Part shown: positions 41,944 through 49,070 of the stretch, in pieces | Layout of the letters: the number at the start of each line of letters is the position of its first letter | Numbering within the stretch: position 1 is the first letter of the stretch | DNA from: Sphaerotilus montanus | GTDB lineage: Bacteria > Pseudomonadota > Gammaproteobacteria > Burkholderiales > Burkholderiaceae_C | Assembly: GCF_013410775.1 (NCBI RefSeq) | Contig: NZ_JACCFH010000001.1 | Location: 1,860,001-1,924,000 of the forward strand | Direction: 5' to 3' | DNA: 64,000 nucleotides | Program-made: the position numbers and the translations under genes | Notes under the pieces: generated by a model | Database searches by the model: none | Seen by the model: only the letters and a program-made list of their open reading frames with translations | What the model was told of the DNA's origin: nothing

Positions 41944-43401
41944 ATGTCACTTGCCCGATTCCTGTTGACGCTGAAGGCGCGATGGCTCACCGCTGTCCTG
42001 GTGCTGGCCACCGTGCTGGCCGTGACTGCGCTGGTCAGTGCCCTGCTGCCCAAGCAGTACTCCGCCACCTCGATGGTGCTCGTGGACATCAAGTCGGCCG
42101 ATCCGCTGGCGGTGTCGGCGCAGCAGCAGCAGTCGGGCCAGGCGGCGGCCTACATGGCGACCCAGGTCGACCTGATCCAGAGCGAGCGGGTGGCCCGCGC
42201 GGTCATGGCCGCGACCGGCATGACGCGCGATCCGAACGACGCCACCCACCAGCTCTGGCGCAGCAAGACCGGTGGCGTCGGCGACTTCGAGGAGTGGCAG
42301 GCCGCGCGGATGAAGAAGAAGCTCGATGTGCGGCCGACCAAGGAGTCCGGCATCATTTCCATCGGCTACACCGCCGACGACCGCCAGTCCGCCGCACAGA
42401 TCGCGAACGCCTACGTGCAGGCCTATGTCGACACCAGCCTGGCCCTGCGTGTCGAGCCGGCGCGCACCAGCACCACCTTCTTCGACGAACGCGCCACCCA
42501 GCTGCGCGCCTCGCTGGACGCTGCCCAGGCGAAGCTGTCGGACTTCCAGCGCCAGCACGGCCTGCTGACCATCGGCGGCGCGGAGGAGCGGCTGGACGTC
42601 GAGACGGCGCGTCTCAACGAGCTGTCGTCACAGCTCGTGTCGCTGCAGGCACAGACCGGCGAGTCCGGCAGCCGCCAGTCGCAGGCGCGTGCCAACCCGG
42701 AAAAGTCGCCCGAGGTGATCAACAACCCGGTCATCAGCGGGCTCTCGGCCGAAGTGCTGCGCCAGGAGACGCGCCTGAACGAGATGAGCGCCCGCCTCGG
42801 CGACCGCCATCCGTCGATCGTCGAGCAGCGCGCCGCCGTCGCGCAGCTGCGCAGCCAGCTGGCGTCGGAGTCGCGCCGCGTGGCCGCCAGCCTGGGGGTC
42901 AGCGACACGGTGAACCAGCAGCGCCTGGCGCAGGTCCGTGCTTCGCTGGAGGCCCAGCGCACCAAGGTGCTCGAACTCACCACGCGCCGCGACGAGGCCC
43001 GCGTGCTGCAGAAGGATGTGCAGAACGCGCAGTCCGCCTTCGACGCCGTGACCGGCCGCAGCACGCAGAGCGCCACCGAAAGCCAGGCGCGCATGAGCAA
43101 CGTCTCGGTGCTGAAGACCGCGACCCCGCCGGCGCTGGCCTCGTCGCCGCAGATGGACGTGAACCTGGGCGTCGCTGCGCTGCTGGGCTCGGTGCTGGCG
43201 CTGGTGGTGGTGCTGGTGCAGGAGCAGCGCAACCGCCGGCTGCGCTGCGCCGACGACGTGCCCGAACTGCTCGACCTGCCGCTGCTGGTCGAGATCCCGT
43301 CGCGCCACCGTGCCGGCGGCGCGGGCCAGGGGCTGTCACTGCCCGGGCTCGGCGGGCCACGGCCTCCATCTGGCACCCCCAAGGGCCGCCTGCCGGCGTG
43401 A
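41944..43401 (+). CDS. epsF: Chain-length determinant protein, EpsF-like (Wzz/Wzc periplasmic part)
   Basis: The protein has 485 residues: membrane helix 1 (about 14-36), a long periplasmic coiled coil with the Wzz-type N-terminal pattern YSATSMVLVDIKSADPL, and helix 2 (about 405-425; VAALLGSVLALVVVLVQ) followed by a Pro/Gly-rich cytosolic tail of about 60 residues. It lacks a kinase domain, which is encoded by the next gene, as in the EpsF/EpsG split systems. It sets polymer length together with the flippase and polymerase. It is the first gene of the plus-strand operon. Confidence 0.9.
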   Translation: MSLARFLLTLKARWLTAVLVLATVLAVTALVSALLPKQYSATSMVLVDIKSADPLAVSAQQQQSGQAAAYMATQVDLIQSERVARAVMAATGMTRDPNDATHQLWRSKTGGVGDFEEWQAARMKKKLDVRPTKESGIISIGYTADDRQSAAQIANAYVQAYVDTSLALRVEPARTSTTFFDERATQLRASLDAAQAKLSDFQRQHGLLTIGGAEERLDVETARLNELSSQLVSLQAQTGESGSRQSQARANPEKSPEVINNPVISGLSAEVLRQETRLNEMSARLGDRHPSIVEQRAAVAQLRSQLASESRRVAASLGVSDTVNQQRLAQVRASLEAQRTKVLELTTRRDEARVLQKDVQNAQSAFDAVTGRSTQSATESQARMSNVSVLKTATPPALASSPQMDVNLGVAALLGSVLALVVVLVQEQRNRRLRCADDVPELLDLPLLVEIPSRHRAGGAGQGLSLPGLGGPRPPSGTPKGRLPA

Positions 43402-43403
43402 AC

Positions 43404-44306
43404 ATGGACATGAAACGCGACTTCGAACTCAGCCGGGTCTCGCCGATCGAGGAAGCCCTTTTCACGGTCGAGCCGCAGCACACGCTGAGCCTGGGCGACA
43501 TCCTGCGCCGCCAGTGCCAGCTCGGGGACGCGGAGGTGGCGCGCATCGTGACGCTGCAGGCCGAGCGCGGGCTGCGCTTCGGGGACGCGGCGGTGGCGCT
43601 GCGCCTGGTGCAGCCGGACGATGTGGCGCAGGCGCTGGCGCGGCAGTTCAGCTACGCCTGCACCACCGTGCAGGCGGCGCCGCACCTGGCGGAGCTGGCC
43701 GCGGCCGTCGACCCGCACGGCGACAAGGCGGAGATCTTCCGCGACCTGCGCGCCCAGATCATGCTGCGCCCCGGGGGTACGGAGCCGGTGGCGCTCGCCG
43801 TGGTCAGCCCCACGCCGGGGGACGGGCGCACCCACATCGCCGCCAACCTCGCGGTGGTGTTCAGCCAGATGGGCCAGCGCACGGTGCTGGTGGACGCCAA
43901 CCTGCGCGCGCCACGGCTGCACACGCTGTTCGACCTGCCGTCGCGGCCCGGCCTGACCGCGATCCTGGCCGACCGGCAGGTGGCGGGCGAGCTGGACCGC
44001 ATCGATGCGCTGCCGAACCTGCACGTGCTGCAGGTCGGCGCACCGCCGCCGAATCCGCAGGAGCTGGTGCAGCGCGAGACCTTCCGCACGCTGCTGCGCG
44101 AGCTGACCCGCAAGTTCGACCGCGTCATCGTCGACACGCCGGCCGCACAGGGGGCCGCCGACGCCCGCGTGATCGCCACCGCCTGCACGCAGGCGCTGGT
44201 CGTCGGCCGACGCGACCACAGTGCCGCGGCACACCTGCGCGCGCTGGTCGAGGGCCTGCGTGCCCAGCGGGTCGATCTGGTCGGCGTGGTGCTGAACACG
44301 CACTGA
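43404..44306 (+). CDS. epsG: EpsG-like BY-kinase-family ATPase with MshEN-like N-terminus
   Basis: From the ATG at 43404 (GTG at 43398 or ATG at 43410 possible) the protein has 300 residues. Residues about 28-84 form an MshEN/T2SSE_N-like domain (LGDILRRQ...RFGDAAVALRLV...DVAQALARQ). The ATPase domain follows: Walker A GDGRT at 139-143 with Arg where Lys is usual, Walker A' VLVDANLR (161-168) with Asn where a second Asp is usual, and Walker B RVIVDTP. There is no Tyr-rich tail. It should partner EpsF as a cytosolic chain-length co-regulator, but its kinase activity is doubtful. Confidence 0.85.
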   Translation: MDMKRDFELSRVSPIEEALFTVEPQHTLSLGDILRRQCQLGDAEVARIVTLQAERGLRFGDAAVALRLVQPDDVAQALARQFSYACTTVQAAPHLAELAAAVDPHGDKAEIFRDLRAQIMLRPGGTEPVALAVVSPTPGDGRTHIAANLAVVFSQMGQRTVLVDANLRAPRLHTLFDLPSRPGLTAILADRQVAGELDRIDALPNLHVLQVGAPPPNPQELVQRETFRTLLRELTRKFDRVIVDTPAAQGAADARVIATACTQALVVGRRDHSAAAHLRALVEGLRAQRVDLVGVVLNTH

Positions 44307-44337
44307 TCCCGCACCGAACCGCCACCACCCCGTGCCC

Positions 44338-45582
44338 ATGGCCGTTGCCTCCGACCGCGCCTCCACCGTGCGCAAGCTGATCGAGCTGGCGATGACCCAC
44401 GTCGCCACGTTCGCCTTCCCGCTGGTCTTCGCGGTGATCTGCGGGCGCACGCTCGGCATCCACGACTACGGCATCGTGTCCTTCTACGCCGCGCTGGCGG
44501 CCTTCCTCGGCATGGTCATCGAATTCGGCTTCGACTGGTACGGCATCCGCGAGGTGGCGCGCCACCAGGGCGATCCGGCCGGCGTGCACCGCATCCTGTG
44601 GAACATCACCGCGGCCAAGCTGCTGCTGTGCGCGGGGGTGGTGGGCGTGGCGGGTGGCGCGCTGTGGCAGTTGCGGGCGCATGCCGAGTGGCCGCTGATG
44701 CTGGCGTCCAGCGCCTACCTGGTCGGCTTCGCCTTCGATGCGGGCTGGTACGTGCGGGCGCTGGAGCAGACGCGCCTGCTGCTGCTCATCACCAGCGGCG
44801 TGCGGCTGGTCGGCATCGTGGTGCTGCTGACGGTGGTGCCGCGGGTGGCGACGATGGAGAGCGCGCTCGGTGTCTACGCGCTGGTGTCGCTGCTGACCAG
44901 CGGCGTGACCTGGTTCTTCCTGGCGCAGCGCGGGCTGGTGCAGCGCTCGCGTGTCGAGCGGCGCTACATCGGGCAGCTGCTGCGCAGCTCCTCGGCCATC
45001 GTGTTCGGCAACGTCAATGGCGCGATGCTCACCAACGGCGGCATCGCGCTGCTGGGCATGCACGCCGATCCGGCCACCGTCGGCGCGGCCAACCTTGCGC
45101 TGCGGGTGCGCATGGCGGGGCAGGCGGTGATGCTGCCGGTGCAGCAGCTGGGCTTCGTGCGCATCTCCGGGCTGGCCTCGCGCACGCCGCTGGCGGCGAT
45201 GGCCCTGGGCAGTCGGCTGATGGTGGTGACGCTGGCGATCGGCACGGTGATCAGCATGGTCTGCATGGCCACGGCGCCGCTCATCGCGCGCTACGTGTTC
45301 AAGACCGAGGTGCCGATCGCCGTGATGCTGATCCTGCTGCTGGCCTTCAGCATCCCGATCCAGGGCATGTCCAGCCTGTTCGGCATGCAGTCGCTGATCG
45401 CGCTCGGTCAGGAGCGCCGCTACGCGCTGATCCAGCTCGCGGCGACGCTGGCGTTCTGCGCCTGCCTGTTCCTGATCGACCAGGGCAGCGCCTATGGCTG
45501 GGCGATCATCGGCGCCGAGGCGACGGTGATGCTGCTCTCGGCGGGTGTGCTGATCCGTTTGCGCGGGGAGATGGTGGCATGA
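44338..45582 (+). CDS. wzx: Polysaccharide repeat-unit flippase (Wzx-like)
   Basis: From the ATG at 44338 (GTG at 44332 also possible) the protein has 414 residues and about twelve membrane helices. The N-terminal KLIELAMTHVATFAFPLVFAVICGRTLG followed by the DYGIVSFYAALAAFLGMVIEFGFDWYG block is the polysaccharide biosynthesis/MATE-like signature of Wzx proteins. It would flip undecaprenyl-PP-linked repeat units to the periplasm. It overlaps the polymerase gene by 4 bp. Confidence 0.92.
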   Translation: MAVASDRASTVRKLIELAMTHVATFAFPLVFAVICGRTLGIHDYGIVSFYAALAAFLGMVIEFGFDWYGIREVARHQGDPAGVHRILWNITAAKLLLCAGVVGVAGGALWQLRAHAEWPLMLASSAYLVGFAFDAGWYVRALEQTRLLLLITSGVRLVGIVVLLTVVPRVATMESALGVYALVSLLTSGVTWFFLAQRGLVQRSRVERRYIGQLLRSSSAIVFGNVNGAMLTNGGIALLGMHADPATVGAANLALRVRMAGQAVMLPVQQLGFVRISGLASRTPLAAMALGSRLMVVTLAIGTVISMVCMATAPLIARYVFKTEVPIAVMLILLLAFSIPIQGMSSLFGMQSLIALGQERRYALIQLAATLAFCACLFLIDQGSAYGWAIIGAEATVMLLSAGVLIRLRGEMVA

Positions 45583-46883
45583 AGACGTCCACGCCCATGG
45601 CCATGCCCATGCCCTGGTGGTGCTCGCCGGCCGGCATCGCCGTCGGCTTCCTGCTGCCGCTGATGGTGCTGATCTCGTACGCGGGCGATCTGCCCCATCC
45701 GGCGCTGACGCTTCGCGGCGTGCAGGCGCTCGATGCGCATTACCTGCAGCTCGGCGCGATGATGATCCTCGCCATCGCGCTGACGGGCTGGCTGGGGGCG
45801 CAACTGCAGTTCGGCGCGACGCCCGCATCGCGCGATGTGCGCGCCTGGGACCGGGCCGCGCTGGGCCTGGGCGGCATCGCGACCTTTGCGTTCGTCATCT
45901 GGTTCCGCGACTTCGTGTTCAACCCGGTGCTGCTGTTCCAGACCCTGACCGGCGCGTTCAAGCCCGACCGCAACACCATCGAGCTGACGCCGGGTCTGAC
46001 CTCGCTGGCCAACATGGGTCCGGTGTTCTTCTCGGTCTACGCCTTCCGGCTCTTCGACAAGGGCGAACGTGCGCTGCCCCGCGCCATGCATGTGATGTTC
46101 GTGGTGCTGGGGCTGTTCACGCTGTTCCGCGTCTACGTCTGGACCGAGCGGCTGGCGCTGATCGAGCTGCTGGTGCCCTTCGGGCTGACCGTCGGGCGCT
46201 GGACCTCGACACGCAGTGGCGGCGGCTGGACGCTGGCCCGCACGGTCGGACCGTATGCGGCCATCCCGATGGTGATCCTGTTCTTCGGTGCCAGCGAGTA
46301 CTTCCGGTCGTGGTCGTCCGACACCTACCAGGGCAAGATGGATTTCTGGGAATTCGCCCTCGGCCGCTTCGCGAGCTACTACTACACCTCGCTGAACAAT
46401 GGCGCCGGCCTGCTGGCCAACATGCCCTGGCCGACCGGGACCTTCGAGTTCACGCTGGAGTGGCTGCACCGCGCGCCCTTCGGCCTGGGCAAGCCGTTCT
46501 CGCAGGCGGTCGGCTACACGGTGCCGCGGCTGGACTACTACCTCGCGACCTACCAGGACGAGGAGTTCAACAGCCCTTCCGGCATCTACGGCCCGCTGTC
46601 CGACATGGGGATCTACGGCGGCCTGGCCTACATGCTGGCCATCGGGCTGGTCAGCGGGCTGTGCTTCCGGGCCTACCGCGAGGCGCGGCTGGTGGGCGTG
46701 CTGTTCTATCCGATCTTCTTCATCACCTTCATGGAGATCTACCGCTACCCCTATCTCGGCGTGCCGCGGGCCTTCACCTGGACGCTGGGCATCGGGCTGG
46801 CGCTGCTGCTGGCCTCCACGGTGAAACCGATTCCTGCGCCGCGGCGAACCGCCGGCGACTCTTCCGCGCACCCGGCGAGCTGA
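45579..46883 (+). CDS. wzy: Exopolysaccharide polymerase (Wzy-like)
   Basis: From the ATG at 45579 the protein has 434 residues and about ten to twelve membrane helices. A large polar segment between about 245 and 340 (SEYFRSWSSDTYQGKMDFWEF onward) is probably the periplasmic loop of a polymerase. The conserved late motif is SGIYGPLSDMGIYGGLAYML. Wzy proteins share little sequence; assignment rests on topology, the loop and the position right after the flippase. It would join repeat units in the periplasm. Confidence 0.8.
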   Translation: MKTSTPMAMPMPWWCSPAGIAVGFLLPLMVLISYAGDLPHPALTLRGVQALDAHYLQLGAMMILAIALTGWLGAQLQFGATPASRDVRAWDRAALGLGGIATFAFVIWFRDFVFNPVLLFQTLTGAFKPDRNTIELTPGLTSLANMGPVFFSVYAFRLFDKGERALPRAMHVMFVVLGLFTLFRVYVWTERLALIELLVPFGLTVGRWTSTRSGGGWTLARTVGPYAAIPMVILFFGASEYFRSWSSDTYQGKMDFWEFALGRFASYYYTSLNNGAGLLANMPWPTGTFEFTLEWLHRAPFGLGKPFSQAVGYTVPRLDYYLATYQDEEFNSPSGIYGPLSDMGIYGGLAYMLAIGLVSGLCFRAYREARLVGVLFYPIFFITFMEIYRYPYLGVPRAFTWTLGIGLALLLASTVKPIPAPRRTAGDSSAHPAS

Positions 46884-46886
46884 TCC

Positions 46887-47969
46887 ATGCATGACCCGTC
46901 CCCCCGCCCCGCTCCCCGGCTGAGCATCGTCATCGACAACTACAACTACGAGCAGTTCGTCGCCCGTGCCATCGACTCCGCGCTGGAGCAGACGGTGGCC
47001 GACCTGACCGAGGTGATCGTGGTCGACGATGGTTCGACCGACCGCTCGATGGCCGTGATCGCCCCCTATGCCGACCGGGTGCGCGTCATCGACAAGCCCA
47101 ATGGCGGGCAGGCCTCGGCCTACAACGCCGGCTTTGCCGCGGCGCGCGGCCAGCTGGTGCTCTTCCTCGATGCCGACGACTGGCTCTACCCGGATGCGGC
47201 CGCCGAGATCATCGCCGCGTGGACGCCGGGGACCTCCAAGGTGCAGTTCCTGCTGGACATGGTGGACGGTGCCGGCGATCCGCTGCACCGCCAGGTGCCG
47301 CGCGAGCTGCACGACACCGAGGCCGCCCGGCTCATGCGCACGTGCGGGGCCTACGGCTCGCCTCCGGGCTCGGGCAATGCCTACGACCGCGACTACCTGC
47401 GCCAGGTGATGCCGCTGGACGAGTCCGCGTGGCGCACGGGTGCCGACTCGGTGCCGATCCTGCTGGCACCGGCCTGCGGGCAGGTCCGTTCGTTGCGGCG
47501 CGCCCTGGGGGCGTACCGCATCCACCGTGCGCTCGACGACGATGCACTGGTCTTCAACAACTACTCCGGCAGCTTGCTCTCCGAATACCTGCGCATCACC
47601 GCGGGCAAGCGGGCCGTCGCCGAGGGGCTGGACCGGCTGGGCCTGCCGCGGGCCGAGCCGCTCGGGCTGGCGCCCTGGGAAGCGCGCACGGTGGCCATGT
47701 GTGCCCGCTTCGGCGGACCGCAGGCGAGGGCGCTCATGCAGCCGTCGCCGGGGGCGGTGGTCCGGCATGCGCTCGATTCGGTGTGCCGCTGGCCGCTGAT
47801 CACGGTGCGGCGCAAGGTGCAACTGGTGGTGTGGATGCTGGGGGTGGCCGCACTGCCGCTGCCGCTGGCGCACCGGCTGGCCCGGATGCACCGCCGCTCC
47901 GCCGGCTTGCCGGACCACTCGGCCCACGCGGCGGCGGCGCGGCTGGCCGCGATGAAGTCGCATGGCTGA
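46887..47969 (+). CDS. GT2 family glycosyltransferase
   Basis: The protein has 360 residues with a GT-A fold: LSIVIDNYNYEQFVARAIDSAL at the start, VIVVDDGSTDRS (nucleotide-binding DDGS), KPNGGQASAYNAGF and the metal-binding FLDADDW. The C-terminal half (from about 230) is variable and basic. It adds one sugar to the lipid-linked repeat unit on the cytosolic side. It follows wzy by 3 bp and overlaps the next gene by 8 bp. Confidence 0.92.
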   Translation: MHDPSPRPAPRLSIVIDNYNYEQFVARAIDSALEQTVADLTEVIVVDDGSTDRSMAVIAPYADRVRVIDKPNGGQASAYNAGFAAARGQLVLFLDADDWLYPDAAAEIIAAWTPGTSKVQFLLDMVDGAGDPLHRQVPRELHDTEAARLMRTCGAYGSPPGSGNAYDRDYLRQVMPLDESAWRTGADSVPILLAPACGQVRSLRRALGAYRIHRALDDDALVFNNYSGSLLSEYLRITAGKRAVAEGLDRLGLPRAEPLGLAPWEARTVAMCARFGGPQARALMQPSPGAVVRHALDSVCRWPLITVRRKVQLVVWMLGVAALPLPLAHRLARMHRRSAGLPDHSAHAAAARLAAMKSHG

Positions 47970-49053
47970 TCCGGTGAACCCGACCATGCTGATCAACGCC
48001 CGCTTCCTCACCCGCCAGGCCACTGGCGTGGACCGTTTCGCCATCGAGCTGCTGCAGGCTGGCCTGCAGGCCGGTCTGCTGCCGCAGGCACAGGCCGTGG
48101 TGCCGGCCGAAGCGACGCTGGTGACCCCTGCGCCCAAGGGTCTGGCCGTGCGCCACGCCGGTCGCCACGGCGGCCACCGCTGGGAGCAGTTCGAGCTGCC
48201 CGCACTCGCTGCGGCGGCGGGCGAGGTGCCGCTGGTGAACCTGTGCAACACCGCGCCGCTGCGCCACCGCCGCCAGATCGCAGTGATCCACGATGCCGCC
48301 GCGGTGGCCAATCCGCAGAACTACAGCTTCGCCTTCCGGCAGTGGTACCGCGTGATGATCGGCTCGCTGATGCGCCGCAGCCGGGTCATCGCCACCGTCT
48401 CGCGCTTCAGTGCCGACGAGCTGACGCGCCACTTCGGCGCCCACCACCATGGCATCGAGGTCATCCCCGAGGGCGGCGAGCACATCCTGCGCCTGCCGGC
48501 GGACCCGACCGTGTTCGAGCGGCTCGACCTGCGCGGACGGCGCTACGTGCTGGCGGTGGGCAGCCTGTCGCTGAACAAGAACTTCGCTGCCGTGCTGAAC
48601 GCGATGAGCCTGATCGACGACCCGGACACCGTGCTGGTCGCGGCCGGCGGCGGCAACACGCGCATCTTCACCGACAGCGCCGTGCAGCACGAGCGCCTGC
48701 AGCGCACCGGCTACGTCAGCGACCAGCAGCTGCGTGCGCTCTACGAGGGGGCGGTGTGTTTCGTGTTCCCGTCGTTCTACGAGGGCTTCGGCCTGCCACC
48801 GCTGGAGGCCATGTGCTGCGGCTGCCCGGTGATCGTGTCGGACCGCGCCTCGCTGCCCGAGGTCTGCGCCGACGCGGCCCTCTACTGCAACCCCGACGAT
48901 CCCGCCACGCTGGCTGCGCAGCTGCGCCGCGTGCTGGGCTCGCCCGCCCTGACCGACGAGCTGCGCACGCGCGGCTACCAGCGCGCGGCACAGCTCACCT
49001 GGGACCGCGCTGCGCGCGAGTTCGCCGAGCTGATGGATCTGCATTTCGCCTGA
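47962..49053 (+). CDS. GT4 family glycosyltransferase
   Basis: The protein has 363 residues with a GT-B fold. N-terminal NARFLTRQATGVDRFAIELL is followed by the acceptor-side IHDAAAVANPQNYS, VIATVSRFSADEL, then YVLAVGSLSLNKNF and the donor-site FPSFYEGFGLPPLEAMCCGCPVIVSD, with an intact E-x7-E pair. It builds part of the repeat unit. It overlaps the preceding GT2 gene by 8 bp and is followed by the GT4-ATPase fusion after 17 bp. Confidence 0.92.
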   Translation: MADPVNPTMLINARFLTRQATGVDRFAIELLQAGLQAGLLPQAQAVVPAEATLVTPAPKGLAVRHAGRHGGHRWEQFELPALAAAAGEVPLVNLCNTAPLRHRRQIAVIHDAAAVANPQNYSFAFRQWYRVMIGSLMRRSRVIATVSRFSADELTRHFGAHHHGIEVIPEGGEHILRLPADPTVFERLDLRGRRYVLAVGSLSLNKNFAAVLNAMSLIDDPDTVLVAAGGGNTRIFTDSAVQHERLQRTGYVSDQQLRALYEGAVCFVFPSFYEGFGLPPLEAMCCGCPVIVSDRASLPEVCADAALYCNPDDPATLAAQLRRVLGSPALTDELRTRGYQRAAQLTWDRAAREFAELMDLHFA

Positions 49054-49070
49054 GCCTGAGGAGCCACCCC

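Noticed and set aside
43404-44306. Calling the EpsG-like protein a functional tyrosine kinase
   Set aside because: Walker A Lys and the second Walker A' Asp are replaced and there is no Tyr cluster, so only an ATPase of that family is claimed.
45492-48311. A 939-codon open frame on the minus strand across the flippase, polymerase and GT2 genes
   Set aside because: Its translation is His/Gln/Arg-rich with no domain pattern, while the plus-strand frames here show clear family motifs. It is a by-product of high GC codon use.
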